Assembly (NCBI GenBank): GCA_007694095.1
Contig: RECI01000206.1
Coordinates: forward strand, 1-49,986
Direction of reading: 5' to 3'
From: Balneolaceae bacterium
Lineage (GTDB): Bacteria > Bacteroidota > Rhodothermia > Balneolales > Balneolaceae
Length of the DNA: 49,986 nt
Every line of letters begins with the position of its first letter. Within the stretch, counting starts at the first letter, position 1. Below, piece by piece: positions 32,549 to 41,665 of the stretch. Below the pieces are notes generated by a model. That model searched no databases and had not been told where the DNA came from. It was given only the letters and a program-made list of their open reading frames with translations. The position numbers were made by a program, and so were the translations under genes.

Positions 32549-34753
32549 ATGCAAAATAACGTCCTCAGGAGAGTATTCCTGGTATTTATCACTATTATTG
32601 TAGGTTCCAGTTTTTTTTCTGTGAACTTGCATGCCGAAAATTTTGAGACCGAACTGGCAGATACTGTCCGGGTTGGACTTGTATTATCGGGCGGAGGCGC
32701 CCTGGGAATTGCCCATATAGGAATTCTTGAGGCGTTAGAAGAAGCAGGTGTCCGTATTGATTACATTACCGGGACAAGCATGGGAAGTCTTGTCGGAGGA
32801 TTATATTCAATTGGCTACACAACCGCTCAACTTTCTGAAATAGCCATATCGAATAATTTTATTGATCTGTTCACTGAATCAAGAGACAGGCGATATATCT
32901 CAAATTATGAAAAATTGATTGAAGACCGGACAATCGCTTCTTTTCCAATCAATGAAAAGAGAATCGATTTGCCACTAGGAATCATATCGGGCCAAAATGT
33001 ATACACATTTCTATCAAGGCTGGCGTGGAATGTTCATGGTACAGAAGATTTTTCTCAATTCCCCATCCCCTTTGCGGCTGTAGCCACTGATTTAGAAACC
33101 GGGAAAGCAGAAGTTTTTCGTTCCGGTTATTTACCGGATGCACTCCGTGCCAGTATTTCTATCCCTTCAGCTTTTGCACCGCACCCAATAGGAGATAAAT
33201 TGTATATAGATGGTGGTTTGATACGCAATATTCCCGTACAGGATGCCATCGAAATGGGTGCTAATTATACTATTGCGGTAGATGTAAGTACTCCTCTTTT
33301 GCCAAAAGACAGTTTGAACTCTCTTGCTTCCATATTAAATCAAAGTATTATTTTCCGTATTCAGGACTATAATGTTATTCAAAAAAATTTGGCGGATTAT
33401 GTTATTGAGGTGGAAGAACTTCAACCTTATTCACCGGCTGATTTTGACAAGGCAGAGCTCTTTCTTGAAATTGGACGCAGGTATGGTAAAAAACATTTAG
33501 ACAAGTTTCGCGAAATTGCAGCCATGCAAAGTTATCCTCCCCCGCCCAGGCCCGGTGTTGGCGAAACGGGCGCCCTGCCGGTTAATGAAGTTATTATCAA
33601 TGGCAACACTCTTGTTGATGATGAGTTTATTCTCCGCCTCTTAGACTTTACACCCGGAGTTAGTATGAATCCGGATATCATTGAAGAAAAGGTAACCCGT
33701 CTGTATAGCTCACAATATATTAACCATGTTACCTACCGAATAAGGCCAAATGACGATTATTTTTATAATCTTGAAATCAATATTGTTGAAAATACAACAG
33801 ACGAATTTAGAGTAGGTTTAAGGTATGAATCTGGAACCCAGGCTTCGTTATTACTCGAAACAACTTTCAGAGACCTGCTGCACAGAGGCTCTCTTACACG
33901 GTTTGAATCTAGGCTTGGCGACAGGATGAATTTTATTGCCGACCATGTTTACTATGGCGCACTCGGATCACGTTTTGCCATGATTTCCTCAATTCAGTTT
34001 TTAACCGAAGATGTTGACTGGTTCTTGGATGGTGATGGTGTATCGCGTTTCAAAAATGAAATACTAAGGGCAGAGATCGCAGCCGGGAATTATTTCAGTA
34101 CCCAGAATCTGTTCACAATCGGAATCCGGAAAGACTTCAATAATCACACCAATAAGATTAATAAAGAATTTATCGGAGCATCGTCGGAAAATTATCATTC
34201 TTTGTACGTACGATTTATTCGGGATGACTGGAACAGACGGGGTTACCCAACATCCGGAAGAAAATTAGTACTGGAGAGTTTATTAAGTGATGAGTTATTA
34301 TTGAGTCCGGTAAATTTTACTGCGTCTCAATTATATTACAATGGTTTTTATCCGGTTCACAGAAATATCTCTTTTACAAATACATTTTGGTTTTCATATA
34401 CCACGGGACGTGAATTGCCCTGGCAATACTGGGCTTCTCCTAACCGGTTCGATCACACACTTGATTATACCCGATTCGCTGGTGCAAGAAGTTTTGAACT
34501 TACAACACGTAATATACAAATGGGTTCAATCGGAATTCAATTTGAACCATTCAGACACAGATTTATCGGTTTTGATTTTTATGCCGGCAGATTCCTTGAC
34601 AATTGGAACTTAAATATATCAGGCAACGATTTTGAATTTGCCGGGTCTATATCAGTAGGAGCTCAATCAATATTTGGCCCGCTTAAATTGATAATGTCAA
34701 CAAGCACTCTGCATACTTTCAGGGCAGAACTTCAACTTGGGTACCATTTTTGA
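32549..34753 (+). CDS. Patatin-like phospholipase fused to POTRA and outer-membrane barrel
   Basis: A surface or periplasmic lipase of the RssA/PlpD type. Numbered from a possible earlier start at 32501, the patatin domain is about 55-345: oxyanion loop GGGALG (64-69), nucleophile S93 in GTSMG, and the dyad Asp (about 237) in YIDGG. A single POTRA-like domain follows (about 359-425, VNEVIINGNTLVDDEF), then a 16-strand BamA-like barrel to the end, GYHF with terminal Phe. ATG at 32549 (MQNNVLRR) gives a normal signal peptide ending LHAEN. The next gene overlaps the stop. The patatin-POTRA-barrel layout is known in Bacteroidota and in type Vd secretion, where the domain is exported. Confidence 0.9.
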   Translation: MQNNVLRRVFLVFITIIVGSSFFSVNLHAENFETELADTVRVGLVLSGGGALGIAHIGILEALEEAGVRIDYITGTSMGSLVGGLYSIGYTTAQLSEIAISNNFIDLFTESRDRRYISNYEKLIEDRTIASFPINEKRIDLPLGIISGQNVYTFLSRLAWNVHGTEDFSQFPIPFAAVATDLETGKAEVFRSGYLPDALRASISIPSAFAPHPIGDKLYIDGGLIRNIPVQDAIEMGANYTIAVDVSTPLLPKDSLNSLASILNQSIIFRIQDYNVIQKNLADYVIEVEELQPYSPADFDKAELFLEIGRRYGKKHLDKFREIAAMQSYPPPPRPGVGETGALPVNEVIINGNTLVDDEFILRLLDFTPGVSMNPDIIEEKVTRLYSSQYINHVTYRIRPNDDYFYNLEINIVENTTDEFRVGLRYESGTQASLLLETTFRDLLHRGSLTRFESRLGDRMNFIADHVYYGALGSRFAMISSIQFLTEDVDWFLDGDGVSRFKNEILRAEIAAGNYFSTQNLFTIGIRKDFNNHTNKINKEFIGASSENYHSLYVRFIRDDWNRRGYPTSGRKLVLESLLSDELLLSPVNFTASQLYYNGFYPVHRNISFTNTFWFSYTTGRELPWQYWASPNRFDHTLDYTRFAGARSFELTTRNIQMGSIGIQFEPFRHRFIGFDFYAGRFLDNWNLNISGNDFEFAGSISVGAQSIFGPLKLIMSTSTLHTFRAELQLGYHF

Positions 34754-35382
34754 CAACCGAACACACCATTCTCGCCGAAATCGAAGAAATCATCAGGCAG
34801 ATCAGCCTCAATCCCGGTAATCCGGATCTCTATAATGATCTTGGGGTGGGTTACTATCTTGTAGGTAAATATGAGAAGTCTATTGAATCCCTGAAGAAGG
34901 CAACAGATATTGAGCCCGGGAATTATACATATAAATATAACCTTGCCAACAGCTACGCCGAAGCTGAAATGTTTGAGAAAGCCATTCATCACTATCTGGA
35001 TGTACTTGAATTGGCTCCTGATCATATTCCGGCATTAAATAACCTGGCCGATTGTTATGAAACGATTGGAAATGAAAAACAGGCACTTGATATATTTTCC
35101 TATATCACCAACATATATCCTCAAAATGCACTTGGCCATTTTAACCTGGGCAACTTCTACTTAAGAAGAAATAACCATGAGGAAGCCGCCCGAAAATATA
35201 AAAAAGCAATAGAAACGGAGCCAGGTTTTACTGACGCATATTACAACCTGGCATGGATATTATCTGAAATAAAAGCATTTGAAAATGCCTTATTCTATGC
35301 AGAAAAAGGCCTCTTAACTGTTGAAGGCCATGAAGATTTACAAAATCTTGCGCGTGAAATCAGAAGTGAGCTCGGGCAATAG
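34750..35382 (+). CDS. TPR-repeat protein (TTG start)
   Basis: A 210-residue protein made of five to six tetratricopeptide repeats (about 24-57, 58-91, 92-125, 126-159 and 160-193), each with the W/L-G-Y/A-P pattern (for example LYNDLGVGYYLVGKYEKSIE and GHFNLGNFYLRRNNHEEAAR). No signal peptide. A protein-interaction scaffold, partner unknown. It starts at a TTG that overlaps the stop of the patatin-barrel gene (TTGA), so it is translationally coupled. Its last 45 bases overlap a small minus-strand ORF. Confidence 0.88.
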   Translation: MTTEHTILAEIEEIIRQISLNPGNPDLYNDLGVGYYLVGKYEKSIESLKKATDIEPGNYTYKYNLANSYAEAEMFEKAIHHYLDVLELAPDHIPALNNLADCYETIGNEKQALDIFSYITNIYPQNALGHFNLGNFYLRRNNHEEAARKYKKAIETEPGFTDAYYNLAWILSEIKAFENALFYAEKGLLTVEGHEDLQNLAREIRSELGQ

Positions 35383-35631
35383 AATTTTCCTGTTTTTTTT
35401 CAGCCACGACCTGTTTTTGAGTACTATTTCATTTTCAAGTTCAAGTGCAAAAGCTGCCGCCATCCTTTGGTCAAATCCATCACGGGTTTTTATTAAAGGC
35501 AACGAATTAAGCCTGGATCTTATGGTACCAAATCTTACATCACCGGTAAGCCCTTTTGATTGCGTGATGCACAAACTACATGTACAAAACTTGTGATTTT
35601 GGTTCGGATTGTGAAATGAGTTGCGAAGCAT
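35338..35631 (-). CDS. Small Cys-rich protein behind the ECF sigma gene
   Basis: A 97-residue open frame 47 bases downstream of the sigma-factor gene and in the same direction. Near the N-terminus it has HKFCTCSLC (H13, C16, C18, C21), a possible zinc or redox site that is near but not equal to the HxxxCxxC of zinc anti-sigma domains. A likely helix follows, FDQRMAAAFALELENEIV, then a basic tail. Codon use looks coding, and it reads better than the plus-strand frame across the same DNA. It overlaps the end of the TPR gene by 45 bases. A hairpin sits across its start. A partner role for the sigma factor is only a suggestion. Confidence 0.45.
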   Translation of the reverse strand: MLRNSFHNPNQNHKFCTCSLCITQSKGLTGDVRFGTIRSRLNSLPLIKTRDGFDQRMAAAFALELENEIVLKNRSWLKKNRKILLPELTSDFTRKIL

Positions 35632-35673
35632 GAAGTATGAATTTCATTAGGGGTTTAGAAATTCATACTTCAT
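35630..35673. terminator. 16-bp inverted repeat after the ECF sigma gene
   Basis: A perfect 16-bp stem, ATGAAGTATGAATTTC (35630-35645) with its complement at 35658-35673, and a 12-base loop. It lies 6 bases after the sigma gene stop and touches the start codon of the small Cys-rich ORF. It is AT-rich and lacks a long T-run, so it may be a weak bidirectional terminator or a structure that limits expression of that ORF. Confidence 0.5.
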
Positions 35674-35678
35674 TTTAT

Positions 35679-36287
35679 TCAGAAAGTTTCCGACTTCACA
35701 TAATCACCAATCATTTCCTGGAGTTGTATCCTGGCGCGGTTAATTCTTGACTTAACCGTTCCCATAGCTGTTCCGGTAATTTCAGCTATTTCCTCATAGC
35801 TAAGCTGTTGTATATCTCTCAATACTATTACCTCCCTGAAATCCTCATTGAGCTCCATTAATGCTTTTTCAAGCTCTTCCATTGAGTTTTTGATGTGTAA
35901 TTCTTCATCCTGTAAGATTGTCTGATCTGCAATATCAAATTCCCTGTCATCAGGATCTGTTGAATCTGCATGAATGCTGAAGGTACTCATACGTTGTTTT
36001 TTCTTATACATGCTTTTCGCAAGATTAAGCGCAATGGTATAAATCCAGGTGGAAAGCTTAGCAATTCGCTGATATGAGTAGCGGCTTCTGTAAACTCTTA
36101 AAAATGTTTCCTGTACAAGATCTTCACAGTCTTCATGGTTATGAGTGTATCGAAACAGGAAGTTATGAAGCCTGTCTTTATAACGATGTACGATGATGTC
36201 GAAAGCCTGAACCACACCGTTTTGGAGTTGTTCCATAACATCTTCGTCTGCCATTTGGTGAAGTTTTATTACATTGGAACCTTGCAT
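35679..36287 (-). CDS. ECF-type RNA polymerase sigma factor
   Basis: A group IV sigma-70 factor. Region 2 is clear (AFDIIVHRYKDRLHNFLFRY, CEDLVQETFLRVYR, STWIYTIALNLAKSMYKKK), and region 4 has the helix-turn-helix ELNEDFREVIVLRDIQQLSY with EIAEITGTAMGTVKSRINRA. It is 202 residues, typical of RpoE-like ECF factors. No anti-sigma gene of the usual kind is adjacent; the small Cys-rich ORF at 35338-35631 is the only candidate. The gene is about 50 bases downstream of holA on the same strand. Regulon unknown. Confidence 0.92.
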   Translation of the reverse strand: MQGSNVIKLHQMADEDVMEQLQNGVVQAFDIIVHRYKDRLHNFLFRYTHNHEDCEDLVQETFLRVYRSRYSYQRIAKLSTWIYTIALNLAKSMYKKKQRMSTFSIHADSTDPDDREFDIADQTILQDEELHIKNSMEELEKALMELNEDFREVIVLRDIQQLSYEEIAEITGTAMGTVKSRINRARIQLQEMIGDYVKSETF

Positions 36288-36340
36288 GATGATACCCCCA
36301 TAAATCTGTATTGCTGTTACCGCAAAGCTGGTATTGGGTA

Positions 36341-37396
36341 TTAACCAACAATGCGCTTAATCAGCAGGAGAAATGTACTGGGGACGTCCAATGTGCTGAA
36401 GCCTTTAACAGCCCTGTCAGTATCGAGCAAGGCTTCAAAGATACCGGGCATTTCCGAAAGCCTGAATTTCGAGGCTTCCTGGAATTGAAGATTAAAGAAA
36501 TAATTGTTGCTGATGCCAAGCTGCTGTTGTACCTGCTGCTTGTTCAGCCCTTTTTCCCTCAATCTGCAAATCTGCCAGATGTTGCCAAACACATTGTAAA
36601 AGAACCCCAGGGTTTTAAAAATTTCCCCTGCGTCGTTATTACTTCTATGCAACATCTGTTCCGCAATCATGAAGGATTTTTCCAAATTCCGTGAAACTAC
36701 CGCTTCTTTTAGCTCTATGACGCTATATTCGCGATATGATTCTGTAATTTTTTTTACGTGGCCTATTTCTATGACAGTATCACTGTCTACAAAAGTGCAC
36801 AGTTTATCTATTTCAGTGGACAGAAGTTTTAAATCCTGTCCTACAAGCTGAGCCAGAACCTGGGCCGCAGGTTCACTAATTTGTTTTTGATGTGAGTGTT
36901 GAGTCCAGTCAATAATCCAGGCAGCCAGACTGTTTTCATGAATTTTTCCAAATTCATAAATACCTGTATAGTCCCTTTTTTTAAAAAAAGCCTTTCCAAC
37001 TTTTGTGTTTTTATTCGGGAACTTTGAATCAATAAGGCAGAGAATTGCAGCGGGGTTGGGTTGTTCAAAATAACTGATAAACTCCTCAAGTGAATTTCCA
37101 CCACCAGAATCGTCAAGTTTCAGGAAATCCTTGACGATTACCACGCGATATTCAGACATCATGGGATAGCTGCGTGCGATACTCAATACTCTTTCAGCAC
37201 TGCTTTCACCACCATAAATAAGGTCATAATTAAAGTCTTTCAGATCAGCGGGAAGCAGTTTCCCAATTTCATCCTGGATAAGGTCCAGAAGAAAAGTTTC
37301 ATCACCGTATAGGTAATAAATCCGTTTAAGCGGACTCTTTCTCCTGAGCTCTTTATAGAGCGAACGAAATGTGTCTAAACTTGACGTTTTGGCCAA
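36341..37396 (-). CDS. holA: DNA polymerase III delta subunit
   Basis: The clamp-loader wrench that opens the beta sliding clamp. The 351-residue protein has the HolA N-terminal AAA-like domain without a functional P-loop: IYYLYGDETFLLDLIQDEI (about 25-43), FNYDLIYGGE, and ARSYPMMSEYRVVIVKDF. Then comes AQLVGQDLKLLSTEIDKL, typical of domain II, and the helical collar domain up to the C-terminus. Length and order are standard. Identity is low in this family, but the motif set is clear. Confidence 0.9.
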   Translation of the reverse strand: MAKTSSLDTFRSLYKELRRKSPLKRIYYLYGDETFLLDLIQDEIGKLLPADLKDFNYDLIYGGESSAERVLSIARSYPMMSEYRVVIVKDFLKLDDSGGGNSLEEFISYFEQPNPAAILCLIDSKFPNKNTKVGKAFFKKRDYTGIYEFGKIHENSLAAWIIDWTQHSHQKQISEPAAQVLAQLVGQDLKLLSTEIDKLCTFVDSDTVIEIGHVKKITESYREYSVIELKEAVVSRNLEKSFMIAEQMLHRSNNDAGEIFKTLGFFYNVFGNIWQICRLREKGLNKQQVQQQLGISNNYFFNLQFQEASKFRLSEMPGIFEALLDTDRAVKGFSTLDVPSTFLLLIKRIVG

Positions 37397-37419
37397 TTCT
37401 ACTGCCTGTTAATATTTTT

Positions 37420-38181
37420 TTATTCAATACCCATCGCATACCTGATTCCACCGAGAAGGTGTAAAAGGAAGTTTTCCTCAACATACGTTTCTTTCGTATG
37501 TCCAAGGCCGGTATAAAAAGCTCTTCCACCGTCATAGTCGTGATACCAGGCGATAGGATGATTGCCCGGATGTTCACTACCTTCGAAACTGTCGGTATCC
37601 AGTTTCATAAGTACATTCACATCAGGGTTCATATTTTTGAAATTATACCACTCGTCAGTTCTTTCCCATCTTTCCGGCAAATGTGCTGTTGAAGGGTGAT
37701 TTCTATTTACAACTTCAATAACTGCCGGTAATACCGGCGGATGATTCATAAAATAAGCCCCAACCATTTCACCAAACCATGGCCAGTCATATTCAGTATC
37801 GGTAGCAGAGTGCACACCAACAAATCCTCCGCCGGATTGAATATAACTTTTAAAAGCCGCACGTTGTTGTTCATTGAAAACCGTCATAGTGGTATTCAGA
37901 AAAATGACTGCATCATAACCGGCCAGGTTCCCGGTTGTGAAATAAGATGAATCCTCGGTTCGTGTTACATTAAACCCGTTTTCCTGTCCGAGTTTTTTTA
38001 TGGCTTCCGTTCCTTCTTCAATGGAATCATGGCGAAATCCTGCTGTCTTTGTAAAAACAAGAACCGAATGTTCGGCCGACTCAGTAAACGTTTCTTCATG
38101 TATGATCTCATTTTCATTTGCACAACCCAGGGAAACTGTTGTGAGTAAAAGAAATGTGAGTAACAGGTTAAATTGCAGCAT
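37420..38181 (-). CDS. ThuA-like domain lipoprotein
   Basis: A secreted lipoprotein: residues 1-18 form a signal ending VSLGC with lipobox Cys19, so it is lipid-anchored. The ThuA-like (trehalose utilisation) domain fills the rest: VLVFTKTAGFRHDSIEEG, AVIFLNTTMTVFNEQQRAAF, GGGFVGVHSATDTEYDWPWF, the HPPVLPAVIEVV segment and PIAWYHDYDGGRAFYTGLGH near the end. This glutamine-amidotransferase-like fold is common in Bacteroidota sugar-catabolism loci, but no sugar gene is near here. The enzymatic role is unknown; 253 residues. Confidence 0.9.
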   Translation of the reverse strand: MLQFNLLLTFLLLTTVSLGCANENEIIHEETFTESAEHSVLVFTKTAGFRHDSIEEGTEAIKKLGQENGFNVTRTEDSSYFTTGNLAGYDAVIFLNTTMTVFNEQQRAAFKSYIQSGGGFVGVHSATDTEYDWPWFGEMVGAYFMNHPPVLPAVIEVVNRNHPSTAHLPERWERTDEWYNFKNMNPDVNVLMKLDTDSFEGSEHPGNHPIAWYHDYDGGRAFYTGLGHTKETYVEENFLLHLLGGIRYAMGIE

Positions 38182-38272
38182 CGGTATTTAATTTATTGAT
38201 TATGTGTTGATCCTGATTTGACAATAACATCAGCTAATAAAATAGAAAAGTTTCTTAACAGTTCATGGTTTT

Positions 38273-39349
38273 TCACAACTCATTTTGAAGCCATGTTATG
38301 GTGTCAGTTTGATCAGGTTTCCACCAAATGGGTGGAGACTGGGCTTGTGAAAGAGGTTCAATAATATACGGGCCGGCTTTCTTTCCAATAAATCCGGATG
38401 TAGAATAAACCGACTGTAATCCGTTACCGAAACGACTTACTACATTTTCCAGGGTATTAAAATCTCCCTTCACCCAATGGAGGATATATTTTTCCTGAGG
38501 TATGTCAAGATTTTCTTCGATCAAAAAATCCTGTAGCCAGGCTTGGGGAATTTTCATCGCATGATTATATGCATAACGATATTCAAGTGATTTGGGAGGT
38601 TTATTGAATTGTGGATTATTCAGCCAAAATGATTCAATATAATCTGTAAATGAACATTTTTCAGAGTTCAAATGGAATGGAGCAACAACAATCGCCACAG
38701 AACGACAACCTGAACCTCCATAACGGAATACTGCTTCCGTTAAATCCTGCATGGTTTCAGGATTGTTATCGGTTATGAAAGCAATGGAAAAATTAGCAGT
38801 TCTGATTAGTTTTGGAGTGCTGCCGGAAATAAGCATTAATTCGGATAGCCTGTCCTCAACATTTTTTACAGACTTTCCAGATCCGGAAAACAATAGTGCA
38901 TCGGCCGGAGAACCACCGGCCAGTTTATCCAGTCTGCCGGCCCATTGTGCATTTTCAATCAGTTTATGCAATTCCAGCTTGTTTATTAGTGAAGGGAGCA
39001 GATATGGGTCTTTTCTGGATAGCTTACCGATATATGTACCACCGGTCATAACCACGGCTAACAGATCATGAATTCCGACGAGCGGGAGATTTCCTGCATG
39101 TAAACATAGAATTTTTTTATTCTCCAACGAATTCAACCGCAGCCCTGAACGTTGAGCCCAGGTATGCAAATCGCCCTTTTTTAGAGTGGATTTGAGTGTT
39201 AGTATTCGGTGCTTAACATCTTCAAAACCAAAGTAGCCGCCGTTTACCGTGTTATCGATCGCCTCCCTGAGTGTAAAATTATCAGGCTGCAGCCATTCAG
39301 TAATGGCATCTGCAATGTTACTGATATGTTGATCCGTGGAGTTCATCAA
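38273..39349 (-). CDS. LuxC-like acyl-CoA/acyl-protein reductase
   Basis: Similar to LuxC, which reduces a fatty acyl thioester to the aldehyde with NADPH. It has the ALDH-like fold: KKILCLHAGNLPLVGIHDLLAV (nucleotide-binding, residues 79-99), a TGGTYIGKLSRKDPYLLPS block and the likely catalytic Cys215 in GGSGCRSVAIVVAPF. It is 358 residues, shorter than Vibrio LuxC (about 480). It is directly downstream of, and overlaps by 4 bases, the LuxE-like gene (start 39349, LuxE stop 39346). No luxA, luxB or luxD is present. A fatty-acid reductase pair for some non-luminous product is likely; the product is unknown. Confidence 0.85.
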   Translation of the reverse strand: MMNSTDQHISNIADAITEWLQPDNFTLREAIDNTVNGGYFGFEDVKHRILTLKSTLKKGDLHTWAQRSGLRLNSLENKKILCLHAGNLPLVGIHDLLAVVMTGGTYIGKLSRKDPYLLPSLINKLELHKLIENAQWAGRLDKLAGGSPADALLFSGSGKSVKNVEDRLSELMLISGSTPKLIRTANFSIAFITDNNPETMQDLTEAVFRYGGSGCRSVAIVVAPFHLNSEKCSFTDYIESFWLNNPQFNKPPKSLEYRYAYNHAMKIPQAWLQDFLIEENLDIPQEKYILHWVKGDFNTLENVVSRFGNGLQSVYSTSGFIGKKAGPYIIEPLSQAQSPPIWWKPDQTDTITWLQNEL

Positions 39350-40341
39350 TCTCGATCAATCAAAAAATTACATCCGCGCGGATCATCGATATTCCACCTG
39401 CCAAGAACTTTGAACCGTCCAGATTCATCGGCTACCCCCCTGTCGTCAGTGAGAATAAATGGGCAAGAATACACGTTTGCCAAGTCGATGATGCCAATTT
39501 TGCCTTCCTCACCAGGATTGCAAATCCTTCGGGGATTTTCGGGATCTCTGATGGTAACCCAAACCCAATTTGGTGCAGTAAACCATTCATCTCCAATGGC
39601 ATACATCTGGCTTAACAGTTCACACATACCATATTCTGAATGAATGGAACCCTGAGGGATACAAAACCCTTCGGACAGTTTTTTTCGGAGCTGTTCTTTT
39701 GTTATTTCTCTCTTGAATGTTTTCATCCCTCCCGTTTCAATAATTTCAACTGGTCCCGAAAAAGGTGATTTTCCATTCTCAATGATATCGAGCAGCCCAA
39801 AAGCTGCACCAAACAGTAAAGGTATTTTGCCATTTTTGTTCACCTGCTCTTCCCATTTACCCGGATTAAAATCACTATTTTCCCAAAAGGTTGCCAGCCC
39901 GGAGCGATCCCGGGAAATAAGGTATTGAGCCATCAAGATGAGTGAAGAATTCGGATTATCCCTGTAACCGGGCATATAACAGATCAGTGCGTAATTTTTA
40001 TCCGGGAAGTGTGTAAAAAATTCCCGGTTGATAGCTCGCTTATAAATCTTTATATCATGGATAAAATGCGAACTTTGATTCATACCGGAAGTGCCGCTGC
40101 TTTTAAAAACCACCTGGTGAGACACGCCATCAACAGAAATAATGCCCTGATTAAATGCCCTTATTGGTAACAGCGGTATTGCTTCTGGCCCTGCCAACGT
40201 TGCCCCTGTATATCCCAATGCTCCTGAAAAAAGGTTATATAGCTGGTTTTTTTCTTTTTGAAACCGATAAACTTCAAGACAACGTTCGGTAAAAGAGATT
40301 GAGCTGTCAAATATATATTCAGACCAGCCTTTTGTATCCAT
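39346..40341 (-). CDS. LuxE-like acyl-protein synthetase
   Basis: Similar to LuxE, which activates a fatty acid with ATP as acyl-AMP and passes it to its own cysteine and then to LuxC. It has the adenylation-type motif FKSSGTSGMNQSSHF (the ATP loop, about 78-92), a central HSEYGMCELLSQ motif holding the Cys that would carry the acyl group, and a C-terminal DDRGVADESGRFKVLGR segment like the A8 motif of ANL enzymes. It is 331 residues. The stop overlaps the start of the LuxC-like gene, which supports one functional unit. It begins 26 bases after the purD stop. Confidence 0.85.
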   Translation of the reverse strand: MDTKGWSEYIFDSSISFTERCLEVYRFQKEKNQLYNLFSGALGYTGATLAGPEAIPLLPIRAFNQGIISVDGVSHQVVFKSSGTSGMNQSSHFIHDIKIYKRAINREFFTHFPDKNYALICYMPGYRDNPNSSLILMAQYLISRDRSGLATFWENSDFNPGKWEEQVNKNGKIPLLFGAAFGLLDIIENGKSPFSGPVEIIETGGMKTFKREITKEQLRKKLSEGFCIPQGSIHSEYGMCELLSQMYAIGDEWFTAPNWVWVTIRDPENPRRICNPGEEGKIGIIDLANVYSCPFILTDDRGVADESGRFKVLGRWNIDDPRGCNFLIDRD

Positions 40342-40367
40342 TGTCCTGATTATGGGTTTAAAAAGAT

Positions 40368-41657
40368 TTAACCTATCCTTCTTAATCCTTTCCCGCCGAT
40401 ATCTTTACGGAAGTATTTATTCTCAAATGAGATAATATCAACATTTTTATAGGCATGATTGATTGCATCCTGAAGGGTATTTCCGCTACCGACTACATTC
40501 AATACCCTGCCCCCATCAGTAACGGTTGCCCCATTCTTTTCAGCGGTACCGGCATGAAAGATAATGGCATCTTCATCAACCTCGTCAAGACCATTAATTT
40601 CCATACCTTTGTTGTATGCCAAAGGGTAGCCTTCACTTGCCAGCACTACACAGCAGCGATACTTATTGTCAAGATAGATCGTTTTTTCGTCGAGCCGCTG
40701 TTCGGTAGTAGCCACAAACAGTTCCAAGAGGTCGTTTTCCAGTGACGGTAAAATCACCTGGCATTCGGGATCCCCAAACCGGCAATTATATTCTATTACT
40801 TTCGGTCCATCGGCCGTAATCATCAAGCCCACATAAAGAATTCCGACATATTCATATTCCTCAAGCGACATCCCCGTGATAGTCGGGTTTATGATTTCAC
40901 TTTTAACCTGTTCAAGTATCTCTTCGGTAACAACTGGTGCAGGTGAATAAGCCCCCATTCCACCGGTATTCAGGCCGGTATCCCCATCACCTGCCCGTTT
41001 ATGGTCCTGGGCATTATGCAACACATGAGAGGTGTGGCCGTCAGAAATTACAAAAACTGAAGCTTCTTCCCCTTCCAGAAATTCCTCAACAACGAGCCTG
41101 TTCGCAGCTTCGGACAGCGTTTTATCTTTTTTAATGCCAAGTAGCCGTTGTTTTACTTCATCTTCGGAGTGGCAAATAAAAACCCCTTTGCCAGCAGCGA
41201 GCCCGTCAGCCTTCAGCACAATTGGATAAGTATCCTTCAGCTGGATAAATTTCAGGGCATCATCAAAATCAAGCGAGCTGAATACTGAGTAATCTGCCGT
41301 TGGAATTTTATATTTTGTCATAAATTCCTTGGCAAATTCTTTACTGCCTTCAAGCATAGAGGCTTTTTGCGAAGGCCCGAAGACAGGCACGTCATGTTTT
41401 TTTAAAAAATCGGTAATGCCATTTACGAGTGGTTTTTCAGGGCCAACTATAACAAGTTCAATATTATTTTCCCTGATAAAAGAAAGTATGGCATCAAAAT
41501 CTGATAAAGATAATTCTACATTTTTGCCATATTGTGCAGTACCAGGGTTCCCCGGGGCTATGTAAAGAGCCCCGAGTTTTTCCGATTGAACTAATTTCCA
41601 GGCTATGGCATGCTCTCTACCGCCGTTGCCCAATAATAGAACATTGTAAGTATCCAT
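40368..41657 (-). CDS. purD: Phosphoribosylamine-glycine ligase
   Basis: GAR synthetase, the second step of de novo purine synthesis: phosphoribosylamine + glycine + ATP to GAR. The ATP-grasp enzyme is 429 residues and full length. Blocks: NVLLLGNGGREHAIAWKL (start), VVGPEKPLVNGI, FGPSQKASMLEGSKEFAKEFM, KADGLAAGKGV, LNTGGMGAYSPAPV and EYNCRFGDPECQ (metal and product site). tpiA ends 8 bases upstream on the same strand, so the two are likely co-transcribed, though they serve different pathways. Confidence 0.97.
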   Translation of the reverse strand: MDTYNVLLLGNGGREHAIAWKLVQSEKLGALYIAPGNPGTAQYGKNVELSLSDFDAILSFIRENNIELVIVGPEKPLVNGITDFLKKHDVPVFGPSQKASMLEGSKEFAKEFMTKYKIPTADYSVFSSLDFDDALKFIQLKDTYPIVLKADGLAAGKGVFICHSEDEVKQRLLGIKKDKTLSEAANRLVVEEFLEGEEASVFVISDGHTSHVLHNAQDHKRAGDGDTGLNTGGMGAYSPAPVVTEEILEQVKSEIINPTITGMSLEEYEYVGILYVGLMITADGPKVIEYNCRFGDPECQVILPSLENDLLELFVATTEQRLDEKTIYLDNKYRCCVVLASEGYPLAYNKGMEINGLDEVDEDAIIFHAGTAEKNGATVTDGGRVLNVVGSGNTLQDAINHAYKNVDIISFENKYFRKDIGGKGLRRIG

Positions 41658-41665
41658 ATGATGAT

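Noticed and set aside
35321-35596. Plus-strand open frame of 91 codons past the end of the TPR gene
   Set aside because: Overlaps the TPR 3' end and is Ser/Phe-rich like an antisense reading. The minus-strand frame across the same DNA looks more like a protein.
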